Of a stretch of 64,000 nucleotides of DNA, positions 60,130 to 64,000 are shown one piece after another (positions within the stretch are counted from its first letter, which is position 1; each line of letters begins with the position of its first letter). The position numbers were made by a program, and so were the translations under genes. This stretch comes from Alectoria sarmentosa (taxonomy: Eukaryota; Ascomycota; Lecanoromycetes; Lecanorales; Parmeliaceae), in contig WOGZ01000030.1 in assembly GCA_009733775.1 (NCBI GenBank), positions 1 through 64,000 on the forward strand. Direction: 5' to 3'. The notes beneath the pieces are model-generated. The model ran no database searches, was not told the DNA's origin, and was given only the letters and a program-made list of their open reading frames with translations.

Positions 60130-61481
60130 TACAAGCCTAACAGCTTTGCAGTCATCTCCTGGTCCCTCATTCTCTTCGTGGCGACAATCCACTCGCTAGT
60201 TCCCCTTGTACGGCCGTATACCACACTCTTCTACAAGCTACCTTATGCTCAAGGCAATGGGCAATACGTCCAAGGATCCGAGGATGCCCTCTTTGTCCTC
60301 GGCTGGCTGGTCTTGATGACGGCCATAAGAGCCACAGTCATTGAGTGTCTCTACGAATTCGTCACCCGGCTTCGCGTCATGTCTCGCAAAGCAAGCATGC
60401 GCTTTGCCGAGCAGGGATTCCTCCTAATATACGACTTCACCTCCTTCTCTATGGGCATGGTGCGTACCCTGTATTTCCATCTCCGCCGAATCCGTCCTGA
60501 CAGTCCGTCGTTAGAATATCCTCGTGAGTTCTCCATACTGGCTCAATTTCGAAGAACTTTGGTCCACGTGGCCGTCTCGCGAACTGTCTGGAGAGCTCAA
60601 ATGGTACTACCTGGTCCAGCTCGCCTTTTGGCTGCAGCAACTCCTCGCCATCAACCTGGAAAAGCGAAGAAAAGATTTTGGGCAGATGTTCCTGCACCAC
60701 TGTGTGACAAGTTTCTTGATGTACGTCGCATACGCCTATCGCTGGACGAATGTCGGCAATGTGATTTTATGCATTATGGACGTTGTTGATTTTTTGCTGC
60801 CGGTACGTGAGCAATGCGGAGCTATCAGATCCAGTGTATCTGCAAGCTGCCCATACTCATATGAGGGCTGACGCAAAACAGCTTGCGAAAATGCTCAAAT
60901 ATTTACACTACGAAGCTGCCTGCAATACCATGTTCGGCATCTTCTTGGCAACCTGGCTTGTCGCGCGCCACGGCATTTACGTCAACCTATGCTGGTCTAT
61001 ATATCGTGATGTCCCTCGCGTCATGCCCTTTGCCTGTTATTCGGGAGAGACCATGGATTTGGAGACAGATCCGGAAAAGTTGAGCAGATGGAGGTACTTT
61101 GATCCGTTCTTTGATCAGAAGGGAACGATATGCCTTGACAGGAACATCAAATCAATATTTCTGGGCCTCCTGCTGATGCTGCAGGTGCTGAGCATTGTAT
61201 GGTTTTGGATGATCATCAAGGTGGCATTGAGCATGTTGAAAGGCGAGGGCGCCAGTGACACCCGGAGTGGTGATGAGGATGAGGGTGAAGAGGACGAAGA
61301 AGAGGAGACGTGCGAGGTACGCGCGACCGGCAAGCGGACCCTGTCTGCAAATGGCAAGGCTTTATCCTCTGGCAGCGAGGCGCCTCCGCGCCAGACTGGA
61401 CTCTTTCAGAGAGGTGGGATAAGGGTCCCTGGGTCGAGGGATAGAAAGGAGTTGATTGGTCGGGTGGGGTGCAACGGATGA
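60130..61481 (+). CDS. TLC-domain ceramide synthase-like protein (Lag1/Lac1 family), N terminus unresolved
   Basis: Exons supported in phase: 60130-60459, 60515-60802 and 60882-61481. The Lag1 motif region is plain: SSPYWLNFEELWSTWPSREL, WLQQLLAINLEKRRKDFGQ, MFLHHCVTSFLMYVAYAYRW (catalytic His pair), NVGNVILCIMDVVDFLLPLA, KMLKYLHYEA. Multi-pass membrane protein, presumably ER, condensing acyl-CoA with sphingoid base. The C-terminal ~80 residues are acidic then basic and disordered. Upstream, an ATG at 60045 starts a short frame (NWTTRKQIGPSVPLQLL) that looks like the family N terminus. It is in another frame, and no plausible intron joins it in phase, so either another first exon or a frameshift exists. 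Confidence 0.85.
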
Positions 61482-62151
61482 TCGAAGAAAGCGAGTGCTT
61501 GGTCGCTTCTCAAGAGGCAAATTGGGTGGCAGGTTTAAGGAGTGAACAAAAGCATCCGGTTGCAGTCATTTAGAGCCATGATACCACATAGAAAACGGAC
61601 CTCGGTCCAAGAAATGAGAAGTCAGCTAGCTCGAGGAAGATACTGTGCGCATACTTTAGTGCTCAACGTTGAGTTGCGGAACTTGACGACGACAACGGTG
61701 ACAGCGATGCACTGCCTCGGAGCTGGAAATCTCCGAGCTTGAGAATGCGACCTACACAGATCTCGGGTATTTTTCCCTCCTTTTCGCCTGCAAGCAGGCT
61801 CAGAAGTCTTGCAAGCAACCAGCCCTTTTGGCTTGGCACCCCAATCCTCTGGGCGACCATGAGAGTCAAGCGCCAACGAGGAATACAGAACAGCGCGGGA
61901 ACGAGCGCCAAGGAGCACAAGAACGCTCTTGAGTATATCGCAAAAGCTCACACGTCAGGCAACAAACCTTGAATGTCGTAGGATTAATTAATACCATGAT
62001 CGTACATTCGCTGATGACCTCTGCTATGCTCGCGAAATGTAACGTCAAATAATTTACTCTCTGCCAGCGCCATACTATCCTTCGCTATGCTGACAGGAAT
62101 TTGGGCATGAACGTCATACCTATTAAGCCAACAACAATGGCGGATGCTTTT
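61482..62151. other. Convergent intergenic region
   Basis: No gene is recognised between the two tail-to-tail genes. Confidence 0.4.
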
Positions 62152-64000
62152 CTACGAGCGTGTAGAGCCCTTGGTTGGATAAGGGTACCTCTCCGTTAAC
62201 TCCTCCACCTTGGGGATGAGGTCGACAATGCGGAATGGTTTGGAAACGACATCGTCCTGCAATGAGTCAATTCTGCGGTTCGTCGCTGATTTTTTTGTGG
62301 AAACGTACCATGCCAACATCCATAGCCGTATCAATCTGCTCGCTGCGCGCATTGGCAGTCACAGCAATGATCGGCACATGGCTGACTATCTCCCCTTTCT
62401 TCTCTAGATGACGAATCTCTTTCGTACACGTCAAGCCATCCATAATCGGCATTTCCTGATCCATGAGTATAACGCTAATTTCCAATCCGTCGCGCCCATT
62501 TGGTTTCCAAAAGGTGGATTCTCTCAGGCGGTCGAGGCATTCGCCACCGTGGTTGGCGACGTGCACGTTGCAGCCCATGTTGCGGAGCTGTTTGCTCAGC
62601 ACTTTTTGATTGACAAGGTTATCTTCCACGATGAGTATCTTGAGGGAATTTTTGGGGATAGGCTTTTGCGACAGGGAAATTTCCGAGGTCTGCAAGGATG
62701 GGGCGACGCCCTTGAGAGACGTGGGTATTGCATGTTTACCTGTGGACGGCTTACGCGCGCCTGCTCCAGGGAATTGGTCCACGTCATCTTTGGGGGCTGT
62801 AGATCTTCGAGCCTTGACATAGAAAGCAAATGTGCTCCCCTCTCCTGCCCTGGACGCTACGCCAATCTCACCCCCTTGTAGTTCTACAAGCTCGCGAGAG
62901 ATAAACAAACCGAGCCCTGATCCGCCATACTGTACGTGTGTCCTAGGGCTTGCTTGAGAGAAACGGATGAAGAGAAGCTTCTTTTCGTCGTCGGTGAGGC
63001 CACGACCAGTGTCTTGAACGGCGAAGTGCAGGTAGACTTTTTCGCCTGTGCCCCAATCCGGGCTTTTGGTAAGGTCCTTTTTCTTCGATCTTGGTGGAAA
63101 GTACGAGACAATGCTGCCGTCTTTCGAAGGCCGTTCTAGAGATGCTGCGAGGGTCACGTTGATGATGCGTTTCTCCTGAGTTGTGGTGAATTTGATTGCG
63201 TTTGTCGTAAGATTAATGAGGACCTGTAGCAGCCGTGATGGATCCAATTTCACCCACTCTATGCCAAGCTTCTCGATGGACTCATCAACTCTGAAGTTTA
63301 GCTTGATGTCTGCCGTGTGCACCTCACCATCGAACATCTTCAGTGCTCGCTGAACCACAGTTTTTGGCATGACCTCGCATGGCGTTACCAATAGCAGCGC
63401 TGAGTCCAGTTTCGACAGGGTTAGAATATCATCGACAATTCGCTTTTGATGTTGTGCACAAAGAGCAATAATACCGGACGCATCGATTGCGTTTTGCACC
63501 GACTCCCCAACCGGCCCTTGCGAAAATTTGCTCCCTTGGAGATCTGTCATCGACGTCGTGATTTCGTCTGCGCACTGCAAAATAGCACTTAAAGGATTTC
63601 GCATCTCGTGGCTCGTGATATCAATAAAATTCTCCTGTTGTCGTTTCATTTCAACAGCCTCTTCCATCCTCCTCTTCTCGAAATGTTCTGCCCACTTCTG
63701 CTGGCTGATATTTGTAATGCTACCAAAGATGACCTTGACTTTGCCGTCTTCACCTCTTTCTGGAAAGGCGCTGGCCAGTGCCCATGTGTCGCCTTTGTTT
63801 CCATTTTGGTCAATCCACGTTGTCTTGAAGCGCAATTCAGCATTCAGAGGGACCGCATTGTGAACGAGGTCTGACCACAACTTTCTTACAGCTGCTTTGT
63901 CTTCATCTTTGACAGAATTCATCCACTCGTCAGTGCCCTCGAGGCCTTTTGGTACTTTCGATATCTCGTACCACTTCTCGTTACAATATGCGATCTTTCC
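62152..64000 (-). CDS. Hybrid histidine kinase, C-terminal part (5' end beyond window)
   Basis: Two exons are visible: from beyond 64000 to 62309, then 62256-62152. The frame is open at the window edge. In order: the end of a PAS domain (AYCNEKWYEISKVP, then TTWIDQNGNKGDTWALASAF and VIFGSITNISQQK), a linker coiled coil, the phosphoacceptor H-box FIDITSHEMRNPLSAIL, the N-box LINLTTNAIKFTT, the G1/F/G2 ATP lid (HFAVQDTGRGL, FIRFSQASPRTHVQYGGSGLGL), and a receiver domain KILIVEDNLVNQKVL with the phospho-Asp region VILMDQEMPIMDG and the conserved Lys in VVSKPF in the last exon. Two-component sensor relaying phosphate His to Asp internally and then to an Hpt protein. The sensed signal cannot be inferred from this part. 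Confidence 0.93.

Overview
The window looks like a piece of a filamentous ascomycete (Pezizomycotina) genome. Genes are split by short introns (about 50-160 bases, GT-AG with at least one likely GC-AG). The protein set is typically fungal: TRK potassium transporter, LaeA-like methyltransferase, GH31 alpha-glucosidase, Kin4-type kinase, hybrid histidine kinase, kelch/BTB protein. Gene-rich DNA of ordinary composition is interrupted by one very AT-rich, mutation-degraded block, as expected of a genome with RIP-like defence. I cannot assign a class or species. Exon boundaries were read by eye from splice signals, reading-phase continuity and remembered family patterns; no alignment was run.

Layout. 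1-60 is the right end of a transposon that starts outside the window. 521-8268 holds a membrane protein of unknown function, a hypothetical protein with a duplicated 3' end, a long gene-poor stretch, and a LaeA-like methyltransferase whose 5' end may be frameshifted. 9114-31400 is dense and housekeeping-like: TRK transporter, tail-anchored unknown protein, RidA, TFIIA large subunit, Cdc20, kelch/BTB (Ral2-like) protein, UPF0658 Golgi protein, PP4 regulatory subunit 2, secreted alpha-glucosidase. 32599-36422 is a Kin4-type kinase. About 37540-45290 is a ruined LINE retrotransposon on the minus strand. 46158-47779 is a spartin/senescence-domain protein. 49879-54046 is a transposon cluster. 54451-64000 returns to genes: acyl-CoA dehydrogenase, 2OG-Fe(II) oxygenase, fatty-acid desaturase-like protein, TLC-domain (ceramide synthase-like) protein, and the C-terminal part of a hybrid histidine kinase that runs off the right edge.

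The most unusual region is 49879-54046. Three short terminal-inverted-repeat elements (called C, A and B here, left to right) sit end to end. Each is bounded by 8-bp target duplications, and C and A share the same target word (tacttaaa, present three times). Their inverted repeats are built from about three tandem 21-23 bp iterons. A and B also share interior sequence next to both ends, although their iterons have diverged. A is interrupted by a complete 1010-bp miniature LTR retrotransposon (142-bp LTRs differing at one base, perfect 5-bp target duplication, initiator-tRNA-Met-like primer site, short gag-like frame, no pol). B is interrupted by a 251-bp MITE with 42-bp inverted repeats and a 3-bp duplication. 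None encodes a recognisable transposase, so all would need enzymes supplied elsewhere.

Most genes are independent nuclear housekeeping or regulatory loci and I see no biosynthetic cluster. The loose functional links are lipid metabolism (desaturase-like and ceramide-synthase-like genes about 1 kb apart) and cell-cycle control (Cdc20, Kin4-type kinase, PP4 subunit).
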